Origin: Rahnella sp. AA
GTDB taxonomy: Bacteria > Pseudomonadota > Gammaproteobacteria > Enterobacterales > Enterobacteriaceae
Assembly (NCBI RefSeq): GCF_002834385.1
Contig: NZ_PITQ01000016.1
Coordinates: 58,751 to 122,750, forward strand
Length of the DNA stretch: 64,000 nucleotides
Direction of reading: 5' to 3'
Every line of letters starts with the position of its first letter. Within the stretch, counting starts at the first letter, position 1. A program made the translations under genes and the position numbers. Shown here one piece after another: positions 40,776 through 51,079 of this stretch. Under the pieces are notes generated by a model, which was given only the letters and a program-made list of their open reading frames with translations, was not told where the DNA came from and ran no database searches.

Positions 40776-42167
40776 ATGAGTTCGCAAACCACAGAACAAG
40801 ACTCGCAGCAACCCGACCTTTCCCGCCAGCCAAAAAGTGAACTGATTTACCGGCTCGAAGACCGTCCGCCAATTCCTCAGACTCTCTTTGCCGCCTGTCA
40901 GCATTTACTGGCGATGTTTGTCGCGGTGATCACCCCCGCATTACTGATTTGCCAGGCGCTCGGTTTACCTGCGCAGGACACTCAGCACATCATCAGCATG
41001 TCGCTGTTTGCTTCGGGTCTGGCTTCCATTTTGCAAATTAAAACCTGGGGCCCCGTCGGTTCCGGCCTGCTCTCTATCCAGGGCACCAGTTTCAACTTTG
41101 TTTCTCCACTGATTATGGGCGGTCTGGCACTGAAGAACGGTGGCGCTGACGTTCCGACGATGATGGCCGCACTGTTCGGCACCTTGATGCTCGCTTCCTG
41201 CACTGAAATCGTTCTTTCGCGCTTCCTGCACCTTGCCCGCCGCGTCATTACCCCGCTGGTTTCCGGTATTGTGGTGATGATTATCGGTCTTTCGCTGATT
41301 CAGGTTGGGCTGACTTCAATTGGTGGCGGCTATGCGGCGATGAGTAATCATACGTTCGGCGCGCCTAAAAACCTGATTCTGGCTGCCGTCGTTCTGGTGG
41401 TTATCATTCTGCTCAACCGCCAGCGTAATCCGTATATGCGCGTCGCTTCTCTGGTTATCGCCATGGCGGTAGGGTATGTGGCGGCCTGGATGATGGGCAT
41501 GTTGCCTGACGTGGCGCCAGCCGCACAGAGCAGCTGGATTACGTTACCGACACCGTTGTATTACGGCCTTGGCTTCGACTGGAATCTGCTCATCCCGCTG
41601 ATGCTTATCTTTATGGTGACCTCGCTGGAAACTATCGGCGATATCACTGCGACATCTGACGTTTCCGAGCAACCAGTCAGCGGCCCGCTCTACATGAAAC
41701 GCATCAAGGGCGGGGTGCTGGCTAACGGCCTGAACTCCATGCTGTCTGCGGTATTCAACACCTTCCCTAATTCCTGTTTCGGGCAGAACAACGGCGTGAT
41801 TCAGCTGACCGGCGTTGCCAGCCGTTATGTCGGTTTCGTGGTTGCGCTGATGCTGATCGTGCTGGGGCTTTTCCCTGCGGTCGCCGGATTTGTGCAGCAC
41901 ATTCCTGAGCCTGTTTTAGGCGGCGCAACCATCGTGATGTTCGGCACGATTGCCGCTTCCGGTGTGCGTATTGTTTCCCGCGAACGTCTGAACCGCCGTG
42001 CGATTATGATCATGGCGCTTTCTCTAGCCGTTGGTATGGGTGTTTCCCAGCAGCCTTTGATCCTGCAATTCGCACCAGACTGGTTAAAAACGCTGCTGTC
42101 TTCTGGTATTGCAGCCGGCGGTATTACCGCGATTGTTCTGAATCTGGTTTTCCCTCACGAAAAGTGA
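40776..42167 (+). CDS. xanP: xanthine:H+ symporter XanP
   Basis: 463 residues, identical in length to E. coli XanP (YicE). It belongs to the NAT/NCS2 family with about 12-14 membrane segments. The family signature [17 protein letters not shown] is present, as is [10 protein letters not shown] and [15 protein letters not shown] (the acidic residue of transmembrane 8). It imports xanthine with protons. ATG 40776 (MSSQTTEQ) is chosen over an upstream in-frame ATG at 40761. A PurR box upstream is consistent with purine-responsive control. Confidence 0.96.
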   Translation: MSSQTTEQDSQQPDLSRQPKSELIYRLEDRPPIPQTLFAACQHLLAMFVAVITPALLICQALGLPAQDTQHIISMSLFASGLASILQIKTWGPVGSGLLSIQGTSFNFVSPLIMGGLALKNGGADVPTMMAALFGTLMLASCTEIVLSRFLHLARRVITPLVSGIVVMIIGLSLIQVGLTSIGGGYAAMSNHTFGAPKNLILAAVVLVVIILLNRQRNPYMRVASLVIAMAVGYVAAWMMGMLPDVAPAAQSSWITLPTPLYYGLGFDWNLLIPLMLIFMVTSLETIGDITATSDVSEQPVSGPLYMKRIKGGVLANGLNSMLSAVFNTFPNSCFGQNNGVIQLTGVASRYVGFVVALMLIVLGLFPAVAGFVQHIPEPVLGGATIVMFGTIAASGVRIVSRERLNRRAIMIMALSLAVGMGVSQQPLILQFAPDWLKTLLSSGIAAGGITAIVLNLVFPHEK

Positions 42168-42192
42168 TCACAGGATGTAATCCGCGTGTAAC

Positions 42193-42226
42193 AGCGGCAG
42201 CGGGTCTGGAACCCCTGCCGCTTTTT
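42193..42226 (+). terminator. terminator of xanP
   Basis: AGCGGCAG (42193-42200) and CTGCCGCT (42215-42222) form the stem, followed by five T. Confidence 0.8.
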
Positions 42227-42321
42227 ATTGTCTCCATTCTGCTAACCTGTTGAGAAAAGTCGCTGTTTGCGGCATAAACAAAGAATCTATTTTCCTTTTT
42301 CCCGTTACAGGGCTCCAGACG

Positions 42322-44013
42322 ATGAGATTTATCGGTAAAATTTTGCTGACGTTTGCCTTACTTCTGGTGCTGGCGATCGTGCTGGTGTATGTCTTATTGC
42401 AAACCCGCTGGGCCGCTGGCTGGGTAAGCCGCTGGGTGAGCAATAACAGTGAGTACCGTGTCTCCGTTGAGAAGGTCGATCACAATTGGTCGGCACCGGG
42501 CCGTCTGACGCTCACGAATGTCGTCTTCGGGCCGAAGAATCAGCCAGAAGTCCTGAATGCCGGTGAGGTTGATCTTGATTTGAGCTGGCGTCAGATTACT
42601 GACCCTTACTTTTTCGATCACGTTGTTCTGGTTAACGGACGCCTCAATGTGAATCCTTCCACCATTAAGCTGCCGTTCCAGGCCAATACCCTGCAACTGA
42701 GCAAGATGGCACTGACCGGAAATACCGCAGGCCTCGATATTCAGGGGCAGCAAATTAATGCCGGTATTTCACCGTGGCAACCGAAACCGAATCAGCTTTT
42801 AGGAGATAAAGCCGATTTCCAGCTGAGCGCAGCGAGCCTGACCGTGAACGGGCTTCCGGCTGAAAACGTGCTGATTCAGGGCAATATTAACAACAAGAAT
42901 CTGACATTGAGTAATTTCGGCGGTGATCTGGCTCGTGGACAACTGACAGGGAAAGCTACGCAGGCCGCCGACGGCAGCTGGAATATCGAGAACCTGCGTC
43001 TGAGCAATGTCCGCCTGCAAACGGACAAACCTCTTTCTGCATTTTTTGATGATTTCCAGACATTGCCCAAAGTCACTATTCAACGTCTTGATCTGATTGA
43101 TGCGCGTTTGCAGGGAACCGACTGGGCATTCAGCGATGTCGATTTGTCTGTCCAGGATCTGACATTGGAAAAAGGCGACTGGCAAAGCGATGACGGCGAA
43201 ATCAGGTTGAACGCAACGGATATGATTGACGGTAATCTGCATATCCAGGATCCAATCATCAGCCTTGATCTATCCCCGCAGGGAATTTCCATCAAACAGG
43301 CGACCGCCCGCTGGGAACGCAGTTTACTACGCACCACCGGAAACTGGCTGCGCGCCAACAAGCGTTTACAACTCGACGAAATATCCGTCGCCGGGCTTGA
43401 ATACACGCTGCCGCAAAACTGGAAGCAACTCTGGAATCAGACACTGCCCGATTCACTGTCGGAAGTCTATGTCGGCCGGTTTATCGCTAACCGGAACCTG
43501 ATTATTGATATCAACCCGCAGTTCCCGTTCCAGATGACCGCGCTTGATGGCTTAGGCAATAACCTGCTGCTGGCCCGTAATCACCAATGGGGGATTTGGG
43601 CTGGTACGTTGAGTCTCAATGCCAGCGAGGCTACGTTCAACCGTAATGATGTTCGCCGCCCCTCAGTCACGCTGAATGCAAACGACAGCCAGGTGAATAT
43701 TTCCGAGCTTAGCGCCTTTACCAAAGAAGGTTTGCTGGAAGCGACGGCAACGGTGGATCAGCAGCCACAGCGTCATTTCTCTGTGAAAATGACCGGTCGT
43801 GCGGTGCCAGCCAATGAGCTGGAAAACTGGGGATGGCCGCATCTGGCGCTGGACGGTAATGCCAATATGCAGCTCAATTTGCAGGGACAAATGCCGGCCA
43901 ATGTCGATTACAAGCCGACGCTCAGAGGCACTTTGCAGGTCACAGGCAGCAACGGACAGACTCTGACTCAGCAAATGGTTAACGGGCTGATTTCAGACGC
44001 TGCGCCGCAATAA
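42322..44013 (+). CDS. yicH: AsmA family protein YicH
   Basis: 563 residues (E. coli 569). An N-terminal membrane anchor (KILLTFALLLVLAIVLVYVLLQ) is followed by a large periplasmic AsmA-type region; AsmA relatives are implicated in phospholipid transport to the outer membrane. GLEYTLPQNWKQLWNQ and NRNLIIDINPQFPFQMTALDG match YicH. The ATG at 42322 gives the E. coli N-terminus; the in-frame TTG at 42250 would add 24 residues. It marks the left edge of an E. coli-synteny break. Confidence 0.93.
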   Translation: MRFIGKILLTFALLLVLAIVLVYVLLQTRWAAGWVSRWVSNNSEYRVSVEKVDHNWSAPGRLTLTNVVFGPKNQPEVLNAGEVDLDLSWRQITDPYFFDHVVLVNGRLNVNPSTIKLPFQANTLQLSKMALTGNTAGLDIQGQQINAGISPWQPKPNQLLGDKADFQLSAASLTVNGLPAENVLIQGNINNKNLTLSNFGGDLARGQLTGKATQAADGSWNIENLRLSNVRLQTDKPLSAFFDDFQTLPKVTIQRLDLIDARLQGTDWAFSDVDLSVQDLTLEKGDWQSDDGEIRLNATDMIDGNLHIQDPIISLDLSPQGISIKQATARWERSLLRTTGNWLRANKRLQLDEISVAGLEYTLPQNWKQLWNQTLPDSLSEVYVGRFIANRNLIIDINPQFPFQMTALDGLGNNLLLARNHQWGIWAGTLSLNASEATFNRNDVRRPSVTLNANDSQVNISELSAFTKEGLLEATATVDQQPQRHFSVKMTGRAVPANELENWGWPHLALDGNANMQLNLQGQMPANVDYKPTLRGTLQVTGSNGQTLTQQMVNGLISDAAPQ

Positions 44014-44033
44014 CCGATTCCACGTCTGAACGT

Positions 44034-44069
44034 AAAAAAGGCACCGTTAGCACGGTGCCTTCTTTGTTT
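44034..44069. terminator. bidirectional terminator between yicH and fabY
   Basis: AAGGCACCGT, TAGC, ACGGTGCCTT (44038-44047, 44052-44061) with A run before and T-rich sequence after, between convergent genes. Confidence 0.85.
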
Positions 44070-44083
44070 TTACGGAAAGCAAA

Positions 44084-45016
44084 TCAGTTTATTTCAGGTT
44101 CCAGTGGCGCACCCGCCGCCGCCGGCAACACCAGATAAGTGCCTTCAAAAACGGCACCGTCAACTTCATCACCGTATAAATTCACCTCAAGCTGCACACG
44201 CGCTTTGCGCCCGCGCGCCAGACGATCGAGATCGCCTCTGACGGACCCCAAATCGGCGATAGCACGCGGCCTGCCGGTCACCGGCGTGCTGTAACGGATA
44301 TGTGCATCGGCCAGCACGATAGTCCCGCCCAGATGGCGTTCACGCAATAACAACCAGATCAGACCCCAGCCGGTCAGGGTGGCCAGTGAAAACAGGCTTC
44401 CCGCAAATAATGTGTGATGAGGATTCTGATTACCCGTTTCCGGCATTGTGGTGACAAAACGCTGCCCGGTGTACTGGCTGATACGTACGCCCATTTTTTC
44501 GCTAAGCGGAATATGATCGTACCAGGCTTGTTGCAGCTGACCGCACCAGTCAGGGCGATGCAAAATATCGTCCAGCGTTTCGATAGGTTTGATCATCAGG
44601 AAATGGCGAACCGGCGTTGTTTGCGGCGTAGTGATTTCGCCCTGATTCACAAAACCCAGCTTGGCAAAAAACTCCACGGCATCTTCACGCGCGCTACACA
44701 CGACGCGTTTCACGCCTTCCTGACGCGCGACAGACTCCAGCGTCATTGCCACCAGCGTCCCTAACCCTTTGTCCTGCACATTCGGATCAACGGCCAGAAA
44801 GCGGATTGATGCCTCGTTATCAGCATTAATATATAAGCGGCCAACCGCAACCGGTTCACCGTTTTCATCCACTACCATCTGGTGATGCGCAATCGAATCA
44901 TAGGCATCACGCTCTGAACCTTCCGGCTGGTGTAACGGCTTACGCAGCATTTCCCAACGAAATCGGTAATAGGCGGCCAGTTCTTTTTCGGTCGTCGGTA
45001 CTCTCAGGTGATACAT
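44084..45016 (-). CDS. fabY: bifunctional GNAT/hotdog-fold protein FabY (YiiD)
   Basis: 310 residues (E. coli YiiD 329). The N-terminal GNAT acetyltransferase domain (residues about 1-145) has [22 protein letters not shown], the acetyl-CoA loop. The C-terminal YiiD_C hotdog domain follows from about 155 with [23 protein letters not shown]. coli FabY was reported to support fatty-acid initiation when FabH is absent; I rely on memory for that. It lies 33 bases upstream of dtd on the minus strand, as in E. coli. Confidence 0.92.
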   Translation of the reverse strand: MYHLRVPTTEKELAAYYRFRWEMLRKPLHQPEGSERDAYDSIAHHQMVVDENGEPVAVGRLYINADNEASIRFLAVDPNVQDKGLGTLVAMTLESVARQEGVKRVVCSAREDAVEFFAKLGFVNQGEITTPQTTPVRHFLMIKPIETLDDILHRPDWCGQLQQAWYDHIPLSEKMGVRISQYTGQRFVTTMPETGNQNPHHTLFAGSLFSLATLTGWGLIWLLLRERHLGGTIVLADAHIRYSTPVTGRPRAIADLGSVRGDLDRLARGRKARVQLEVNLYGDEVDGAVFEGTYLVLPAAAGAPLEPEIN

Positions 45017-45049
45017 AGATGCTTTCTCTCCGGCGTTATGCCTTATCGA

Positions 45050-45487
45050 TCAGACCTGTAGCCAGAAGGTCACCGGCCCGTCATTCACCAGTGCCACTTT
45101 CATATCTGCTGCGAAGCGGCCCGTTTCAGTAACAATGCCTTTCTCACGACACTGCCCGCAAAAATACTGATACAAACGGTCTGCTTCCTGTGGCGCAGCG
45201 CCACGAGAAAAACCCGGACGCATGCCTTTTTGGGTATCGGCTGCCAGGGTAAACTGCGAAACAACCAACAGGCTGCCACCGGCCTGTTGCACGTTAAGAT
45301 TCATTTTGTCATTTTCGTCACCGAATATCCGGTACCCGATCACCCGTTCACAGAGTCGTTTGGCTTTTTGTTCATCATCGCCTTGTTCCACTCCTAACAA
45401 AACCAACAATCCCGGCCCTATTTCGCCACAAATATCACCATCAATCGTGACACTGGCATTCAATACCCGCTGAATTAACGCGATCAT
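45050..45487 (-). CDS. dtd: D-aminoacyl-tRNA deacylase
   Basis: 145 residues, the E. coli length. Motifs are [22 protein letters not shown] and [11 protein letters not shown], which form the cross-subunit active site (Ser-Gln-Phe and Gly-cisPro). It hydrolyses D-aminoacyl-tRNAs to keep D-amino acids from protein. It is part of the minus-strand yihX-yihY-dtd-fabY series. Confidence 0.98.
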   Translation of the reverse strand: MIALIQRVLNASVTIDGDICGEIGPGLLVLLGVEQGDDEQKAKRLCERVIGYRIFGDENDKMNLNVQQAGGSLLVVSQFTLAADTQKGMRPGFSRGAAPQEADRLYQYFCGQCREKGIVTETGRFAADMKVALVNDGPVTFWLQV

Positions 45488-45505
45488 ACAAATCCTTCGG
45501 ACTGA

Positions 45506-46375
45506 TTATTCCGCTGCCACATTTTGAGCAGACTGCAATTTTCTCAGAGAACGAAACTCGCCAAGGGTGACGGTAATCTCCGCCCCAAGAAGCACGATAC
45601 ACCAGCTGACATAGACCCAAAGAAATAAAATGGGGATCACAGCCAGTACACCGTAAATCAACTGATACGACGGGAAAAGCTGAATATATAAGGTGAAGAT
45701 TTTTTTACTCAATTCAAATAAAGCCCCGGAGATCAGCGCCCCCACCAGCGCATCTTTTGCCGGGACTCTTACCGTCGGTACAACCTGATACAGCAGCCAG
45801 AATGTCACCCATGAAATCAATAATGGCAAAATGCGCAAAGCATGGTCGATGACAGAATGTACGCCGCTAAGATTGAGCCAGTTAAGAGAAAGCAGATACG
45901 AGCTGACGGCTACACTGGCGACCAGCAAAATCGGCCCCAGAGTTAAGACCATCCAATACACGGCAAACGAGAATACAATCGGACGCTTAGTTTTGCTGTC
46001 CCAGATTTTGTTCAGCACGCTGTCTACCGAAGCTATCAGTAGCAACGCAGTGACGATTAATCCGCAGGTCCCTACGGCAGTCATCTTGCTGGAGTTAGCG
46101 ACAAACTGTTCGAGATAACGCTGAATCGTGTTACCGGTCGCTGGCATGAAATTACTGAAAATGAAGGATTTCAACTGAATGCTGATATCCGAAAATACCG
46201 GGAACAGGGCAAACAATGAAAAGACCACAGCGATCAGCGGCACAAGGGAAAGTAAGGAGACATAGGCTAAATGGCCCGCGAGAAGCGTCAGGCCATCTCT
46301 ATCCGAACGCTTTAAGAGCAGGTGCGTGAATTTCCATAATGATTTTGGGTAGTGGTTCAATGCCCTTTTCTGCAT
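45506..46375 (-). CDS. yihY: YihY/BrkB family inner-membrane protein
   Basis: 289 residues with six hydrophobic segments and the family features [26 protein letters not shown] and the late [39 protein letters not shown]. Once annotated as ribonuclease BN, that activity belongs to another protein; the true function is unknown. It starts 11 bases after yihX. Confidence 0.93.
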   Translation of the reverse strand: MQKRALNHYPKSLWKFTHLLLKRSDRDGLTLLAGHLAYVSLLSLVPLIAVVFSLFALFPVFSDISIQLKSFIFSNFMPATGNTIQRYLEQFVANSSKMTAVGTCGLIVTALLLIASVDSVLNKIWDSKTKRPIVFSFAVYWMVLTLGPILLVASVAVSSYLLSLNWLNLSGVHSVIDHALRILPLLISWVTFWLLYQVVPTVRVPAKDALVGALISGALFELSKKIFTLYIQLFPSYQLIYGVLAVIPILFLWVYVSWCIVLLGAEITVTLGEFRSLRKLQSAQNVAAE

Positions 46376-46386
46376 CCATACATCCT

Positions 46387-46974
46387 TCAGGAAAAGTATT
46401 TGGGTACCGTCTGGTTATCTTCCACCCATATAGCCTGAATACCGACGGCGCTGGCGGCTTCAATATTCTCTGCGATGTCATCAAAGAACACAGCCTGATC
46501 AGCGGTGAAACCTTCTTGATCCAGGACATGCTGAAATATTTCCGGTTCGGGTTTGCGCATACCCAGATTTTGCGAAAGGTACATCGCATCAGTATTGGCT
46601 TCAATTTCAGGATAATGCTGCGGCCAGAAATCCAGGTGTAGCCGGTTAGTATTTGAAAGTACGACAACGCGATGACCTTCTTCGCGCAGTTTCTTGAATA
46701 GTGTGATGACCTCAGGCCGCAGCCCGACAAAAATGGCGTGCCAGCCTGCGCTGAATTGCTCAAAGCTGAGCGCGATGCCCATTTCATGACATAAATCGGT
46801 GGCAAACTGCTCGTCGGTGATTTCACCACGCTCGTGCTTCTGGAACACCTCGCCCATAGTGAACCGTTCAGTCAGCGTTGCCAGCGGCGTACCGCTCAGA
46901 TGGCTCCACACGCCAAGAACACGTTTGAAATCAATATCAATAATGACGTTTCCCATATCAAAAATGTACAGCAT
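46387..46974 (-). CDS. yihX: alpha-D-glucose-1-phosphate phosphatase YihX
   Basis: A 195-residue HAD-like phosphatase (E. coli 199). Motif I is [14 protein letters not shown] with nucleophile Asp, motif [10 protein letters not shown], and motif III with KPEPEIFQ and [12 protein letters not shown]. It removes phosphate from glucose-1-phosphate in E. coli. It is the first gene of the minus-strand set after typA's terminator. Confidence 0.95.
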   Translation of the reverse strand: MLYIFDMGNVIIDIDFKRVLGVWSHLSGTPLATLTERFTMGEVFQKHERGEITDEQFATDLCHEMGIALSFEQFSAGWHAIFVGLRPEVITLFKKLREEGHRVVVLSNTNRLHLDFWPQHYPEIEANTDAMYLSQNLGMRKPEPEIFQHVLDQEGFTADQAVFFDDIAENIEAASAVGIQAIWVEDNQTVPKYFS

Positions 46975-47077
46975 TGCACGCTCCTGATTTCAAAGATGAC
47001 GCTTAACTTTAGCGGTAAAACGAACAACTGAACAGTAACAGATATGTGGTCTCTCATGCAGTGTGAGAAAAAAAACA

Positions 47078-47113
47078 TAAAAAAAACAGGGCACCAAAGG
47101 TGCCCTGTTTTTG
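47078..47113. terminator. terminator of typA
   Basis: AACAGGGCACC, AAA, GGTGCCCTGTT (47085-47095, 47099-47109), with an eight-base T run on the minus strand just after typA. Confidence 0.9.
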
Positions 47114-47137
47114 TGTAACGGCTTGCGTAAAAGAAGA

Positions 47138-48961
47138 TTAACCTTCTTTAGGACCACGCATTGCACGTTTACGATCGTTCTCGGTCAGGTGACGTTTACG
47201 GATACGTACGGACAGAGGAGTCACTTCAACCAGTTCGTCATCATCGATGAATTCCAGAGCTTGCTCCAGAGACATTTTGATAGCAGGAACCAGTGTCGTT
47301 GCTTCGTCAGTACCGGACGCACGCATGTTGGTCAGTTTCTTACCGGTCAGGCAGTTCACGGTCAGGTCATTAGAACGTGAGTGAATACCGATGATCTGGC
47401 CTTCATACACTTCTGCGCCGTGGCCCAGGAACAATTTACCGCGATCTTGCAGGCTGAACAGTGCAAACGCAACTGCTTTACCCTGACCGTTAGAAATCAG
47501 AACGCCGTTCTGACGCTGACCGATTTCGCCCTGACGGACGTCATCATAGTGGCTGAACGTGGAGTACAGCAGACCGGTACCTGAAGTCATGGTCATGAAT
47601 TCAGTACGGAAGCCGATCAGGCCACGTGCTGGGATCAGGTAATCAAGACGGATACGACCTTTGCCGTCTGGGATCATGTCTTTGACATCGCCTTTACGCT
47701 CACCCATGGCCTGCATTACAGAACCCTGGTGTTGCTCTTCGATATCCAGTGTCACGTTCTCGAATGGCTCTTGCATGCGGCCATCGATTTTACGGTTGAT
47801 TACTTTAGGACGGGAAACCGCCAGCTCGAAACCTTCACGACGCATGTTTTCGATCAGAACCGACAGGTGAAGTTCACCACGGCCTGAAACACGGAATGCA
47901 TCAGCATCTTCAGTTTCTTCAACACGCAATGCTACGTTGTGCACCAGTTCTTTGTTCAGACGGTCAAGGATCTGACGTGAAGTCACATACTTACCTTCTT
48001 TACCACAGAACGGAGAGGTGTTAACGCAGAAGTACATGGTAACGGTTGGTTCATCAACGCTCAGCGCTGGCAGAGCTTCAACATTTGCCGGGTCACAGAT
48101 AGTGTCGGAAATGTTCAGCTCACCCAAACCGGTGATCGCGATGATGTCGCCAGCTTCAGCAACGGTCGCTTCGATACGCTCAAGACCCATGTGGGTCAGA
48201 ACTTTACCGACTTTACCGTTACGGGTTTTACCTTCGCTGTCGATCACAGTGATCTGCTGGTTAGGTTTAACAGTACCGCGTTTGATACGACCGATGCCGA
48301 TGACGCCAACATAGTTGTTGTAGTCCAGCTGAGAGATTTGCATCTGGAAAGGTGCTTCCATCTCAACTTGTGGCGGAGATACGTGGTCAACAATCGCCTG
48401 GTACAGCGGGGTCATGTCTTCGGCCATATCGTTATGGTCGTTACCCGCGATACCCATCAGTGCAGATGCATAGATGATTGGGAAATCGAGTTGTTCGTCA
48501 GTTGCGTCCAGGTTTACGAACAGGTCGAAGACCTGATCAACAACCCAGTCAGGACGCGCGCCAGGGCGGTCAACTTTGTTGATTACCACGATCGGCTTCA
48601 GACCATTAGCGAATGCTTTTTTGGTCACGAAACGGGTTTGCGGCATTGGGCCATCCATTGCATCCACAACCAGCAGCACCGAGTCGACCATTGACATCAC
48701 ACGCTCTACCTCACCGCCGAAGTCGGCGTGTCCTGGGGTATCCACGATGTTGATGCGGTAGTCTTTCCAATTAATGGCGGTGTTTTTTGCGAGGATGGTA
48801 ATCCCACGCTCTTTCTCCAAATCGTTGGAGTCCATTACGCGTTCGGTAGCTTCTACACGTTCTCCGAAAGTACCGGATTGTTGCAGCAGCTTGTCGACCA
48901 GGGTGGTTTTACCATGGTCAACGTGGGCAATAATGGCGATGTTACGCAAATTTTCGATCAC
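47138..48961 (-). CDS. typA: ribosome-associated GTPase TypA/BipA
   Basis: 607 residues, the E. coli length. The GTPase domain has [15 protein letters not shown] (G1), RGITI (G2), [11 protein letters not shown] (G3), [11 protein letters not shown] (G4) and YASAL (G5), followed by EF-G-like domains and the BipA C-terminal domain ending in [13 protein letters not shown]. It acts in 50S assembly and stress growth, especially in the cold. It starts with GTG 48961. It is divergent from glnA. Confidence 0.98.
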   Translation of the reverse strand: MIENLRNIAIIAHVDHGKTTLVDKLLQQSGTFGERVEATERVMDSNDLEKERGITILAKNTAINWKDYRINIVDTPGHADFGGEVERVMSMVDSVLLVVDAMDGPMPQTRFVTKKAFANGLKPIVVINKVDRPGARPDWVVDQVFDLFVNLDATDEQLDFPIIYASALMGIAGNDHNDMAEDMTPLYQAIVDHVSPPQVEMEAPFQMQISQLDYNNYVGVIGIGRIKRGTVKPNQQITVIDSEGKTRNGKVGKVLTHMGLERIEATVAEAGDIIAITGLGELNISDTICDPANVEALPALSVDEPTVTMYFCVNTSPFCGKEGKYVTSRQILDRLNKELVHNVALRVEETEDADAFRVSGRGELHLSVLIENMRREGFELAVSRPKVINRKIDGRMQEPFENVTLDIEEQHQGSVMQAMGERKGDVKDMIPDGKGRIRLDYLIPARGLIGFRTEFMTMTSGTGLLYSTFSHYDDVRQGEIGQRQNGVLISNGQGKAVAFALFSLQDRGKLFLGHGAEVYEGQIIGIHSRSNDLTVNCLTGKKLTNMRASGTDEATTLVPAIKMSLEQALEFIDDDELVEVTPLSVRIRKRHLTENDRKRAMRGPKEG

Positions 48962-48993
48962 AGCTTTGCCTCAGGCATTAGAAATAGCGCGCT

Positions 48994-49022
48994 ATTGTAC
49001 ACGTATTAAGCGAGGTTCTAAA
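48994..49022 (-). promoter_or_regulatory. candidate sigma-70 promoter of typA
   Basis: On the minus strand TTTAGA (49017-49022), 17 bases, TACAAT (48994-48999). The -35 box abuts an inverted repeat at 49021-49043. Confidence 0.5.
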
Positions 49023-49043
49023 CAAGATCACAAGGATCTTGTT
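49021..49043. repeat. perfect dyad AACAAGATC-N5-GATCTTGTT at the typA promoter
   Basis: A 9-bp perfect inverted repeat (49021-49029, 49035-49043) holding two GATC sites, adjacent to the typA -35 box. It could be an operator or a methylation-sensitive site. No regulator is recognised. Confidence 0.5.
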
Positions 49044-49112
49044 GAAACAACTTATGGATGGTTACTTTGTGATCCCTTTCACGGTGCAAAATGACCACTG
49101 AACCATTGTGAC

Positions 49113-49127
49113 GCACTAATTTGGTGC
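49113..49127. promoter_or_regulatory. NtrC-binding site 1 upstream of glnA
   Basis: GCACTAATTTGGTGC fits the NtrC enhancer consensus GCAC-N7-GTGC. It lies about 120 bases upstream of the sigma-54 promoter, like the strong sites of E. coli glnA. Confidence 0.85.
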
Positions 49128-49144
49128 CATGCATTTCAATAGAA

Positions 49145-49159
49145 GCACCATTGTAGTGC
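49145..49159. promoter_or_regulatory. NtrC-binding site 2 upstream of glnA
   Basis: GCACCATTGTAGTGC fits GCAC-N7-GTGC. It is centred 32 bases (three helical turns) from site 1, the cooperative arrangement known for glnA. Confidence 0.85.
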
Positions 49160-49233
49160 AAATATTCCGTTATGGTGCATACTCATTGAGTGCAAAAGCC
49201 CTGTAAAATGGCGTTGTTTGCATTTTCTCAAAG

Positions 49234-49250
49234 TTGGCACAGTTTTCGCT
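49234..49250 (+). promoter_or_regulatory. sigma-54 promoter (glnAp2)
   Basis: TTGGCAC-N5-TCGCT, with the conserved GG and GC separated as in E. coli glnAp2, which has the same TTGGCACA core and a TCGCT -12 element. It lies 167 bases before the glnA start. The 456-base typA-glnA gap also holds the typA promoter and NtrC sites and no gene. Confidence 0.85.
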
Positions 49251-49417
49251 ATTAGTTTTTAGGGTAAAAAGTTTTTACAGGGTGAAAAGAGTCTGACCAG
49301 ACAAATAATAGTGCTGTTTAGGCCACACGCCAGTTCCAGTAAAGCTGTTATTTCCAACTAAAGACCAAAAATGGTTATTCGTTCCACGACGATAATGAGA
49401 AATTCGGGAGAACTAGT

Positions 49418-50827
49418 ATGTCCGCTGAACACGTTTTGACGATGCTGAATGAGCATGAAGTGAAATTCGTAGATTTACGTTTCACTGATACCAAAGGCAA
49501 AGAACAGCACGTCACTATTCCTGCACATCAGGTTAGCGCTGACTTCTTCGAAGAAGGCAAAATGTTTGATGGCTCTTCAATCGGTGGCTGGAAAGGTATT
49601 AACGAATCTGACATGGTTCTGATGCCAGATGCCAGCACTGCTGTTCTTGACCCATTCTACGAAGAAACCACACTGATTATTCGTTGCGACATCCTTGAGC
49701 CAACAACGCTGCAAGGTTATGACCGCGACCCACGTTCTACCGCAAAACGTGCAGAAGATTTCCTGCGTTCTTCTGGCATCGCGGACACCGTCCTGTTCGG
49801 GCCAGAACCAGAATTCTTCCTGTTTGATGATGTGCGCTTCGGCAGCAGCATCTCCGGTTCACACGTGGCTATCGATGATATCGAAGGCGCATGGAACTCA
49901 AGCACCAAATACGAAGGCGGCAACAAAGGCCACCGTCCTGCAGTTAAAGGCGGTTACTTCCCGGTTCCTCCGGTCGACTCCTCCCAGGATCTGCGTTCTA
50001 CCATGTGTCTGACCATGGAAGAAATGGGTCTGGTTGTTGAAGCTCACCACCACGAAGTAGCGACCGCTGGTCAGAACGAAGTGGCAACCCGCTTCAACAC
50101 CCTGACCAAGAAAGCTGATGAAATCCAAATCTACAAATACGTGGTTCACAACGTGGCTCACGCATTTGGCAAAACTGCGACCTTCATGCCAAAACCAATG
50201 TTTGGCGACAATGGTTCCGGTATGCACTGCCACATGTCCCTGTCTAAGAACGGTAACAACCTGTTCTCTGGTGACAAATACGGCGGCCTGTCTGAAATGG
50301 CACTGTTCTACATCGGCGGTATCATCAAACACGCTAAAGCCATCAACGCATACGCTAACCCGACAACAAACTCCTACAAGCGTTTGGTCCCGGGCTACGA
50401 AGCACCTGTGATGCTGGCGTATTCTGCACGTAACCGTTCTGCCTCTATCCGTATTCCACACGTATCCAGCCCTAAAGCAATGCGTATCGAAGCACGCTTC
50501 CCTGATCCAGCGGCTAACCCATACCTGGCGTTTGCTGCACTGATGATGGCTGGCCTGGACGGCATCATCAACAAGATCCACCCTGGCGATGCGATGGATA
50601 AAAACCTGTATGACCTGCCACCGGAAGAAGAAGCAGAAATTCCAAAAGTTGCAGGTTCACTGGAAGAAGCTCTGAACGCTCTGAACGAAGACCGCGAGTT
50701 CCTGACCCGTGGCGGCGTGTTCACTGACGACGCTATCGATGCTTACATCGGTCTGCGTAAAGAAGAAATGGACCGTGTGCGTATGACTCCGCACCCTGTT
50801 GAGTTCGAACTGTACTACAGCGTTTAA
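49418..50827 (+). CDS. glnA: glutamine synthetase
   Basis: A 469-residue type I-beta (GSI) enzyme joining ammonia to glutamate with ATP. Motifs are [33 protein letters not shown] and the adenylylation Tyr in [10 protein letters not shown] near residue 398, so ATase (GlnE) control applies. The GGGAG before ATG 49418 is a good ribosome-binding site. It heads the glnA-glnL-glnG nitrogen operon behind a sigma-54/NtrC promoter. Confidence 0.98.
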   Translation: MSAEHVLTMLNEHEVKFVDLRFTDTKGKEQHVTIPAHQVSADFFEEGKMFDGSSIGGWKGINESDMVLMPDASTAVLDPFYEETTLIIRCDILEPTTLQGYDRDPRSTAKRAEDFLRSSGIADTVLFGPEPEFFLFDDVRFGSSISGSHVAIDDIEGAWNSSTKYEGGNKGHRPAVKGGYFPVPPVDSSQDLRSTMCLTMEEMGLVVEAHHHEVATAGQNEVATRFNTLTKKADEIQIYKYVVHNVAHAFGKTATFMPKPMFGDNGSGMHCHMSLSKNGNNLFSGDKYGGLSEMALFYIGGIIKHAKAINAYANPTTNSYKRLVPGYEAPVMLAYSARNRSASIRIPHVSSPKAMRIEARFPDPAANPYLAFAALMMAGLDGIINKIHPGDAMDKNLYDLPPEEEAEIPKVAGSLEEALNALNEDREFLTRGGVFTDDAIDAYIGLRKEEMDRVRMTPHPVEFELYYSV

Positions 50828-50846
50828 TTTCTGATTAAACCCTGAA

Positions 50847-50875
50847 CTCAGCACCAGTCATTGGTCGGTGCTGAG
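50847..50875 (+). promoter_or_regulatory. stem-loop after glnA
   Basis: CTCAGCACC/GGTGCTGAG (50847-50855, 50867-50875), a perfect 9-bp stem without a T run, 20 bases after glnA. It may slow RNA decay or attenuate, with the true terminator at 50965. Confidence 0.5.
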
Positions 50876-50964
50876 CGTAATACCCGACTGAAGGCCTGGT
50901 CGTAACAAAGCCTTCAGCGTCAAAATTAAGTAAGACGATTTTATTTGTTGCCGTGGAAACTTTC

Positions 50965-50989
50965 AGCCCATCTCCGGATGGGCTTTTTT
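50965..50989 (+). terminator. glnA terminator before glnL
   Basis: AGCCCATC, TCCG, GATGGGCT (50965-50972, 50977-50984) followed by six T. It partially separates glnA from glnLG, as in E. coli. Confidence 0.85.
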
Positions 50990-51051
50990 CTCCACACTCT
51001 TTCCTGCTTAACCCCTCTGGCCCGTGATTTCGCCGGGTAGCGAGATAAAAT

Positions 51052-51066
51052 GCACCAATCAGGTGC
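51052..51066. promoter_or_regulatory. NtrC-binding site at the glnL promoter
   Basis: GCACCAATCAGGTGC fits GCAC-N7-GTGC, 14 bases before the glnL start codon. In E. coli NtrC represses the glnL promoter through such a site; the same is inferred. Confidence 0.75.
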
Positions 51067-51079
51067 GGGAGACTGCGGT

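Noticed and set aside
48018..49094. Several plus-strand frames opposite typA
   Set aside because: They are mirror frames of a conserved GTPase gene, without initiation signals.
49898..50581. 227-codon minus-strand frame opposite glnA
   Set aside because: Antisense to a fully conserved gene and with shadow-type composition.
50847..50875. GCACC...GGTGC repeat after glnA as another NtrC site
   Set aside because: Arms are too far apart for GCAC-N7-GTGC; it is better explained as an RNA stem.
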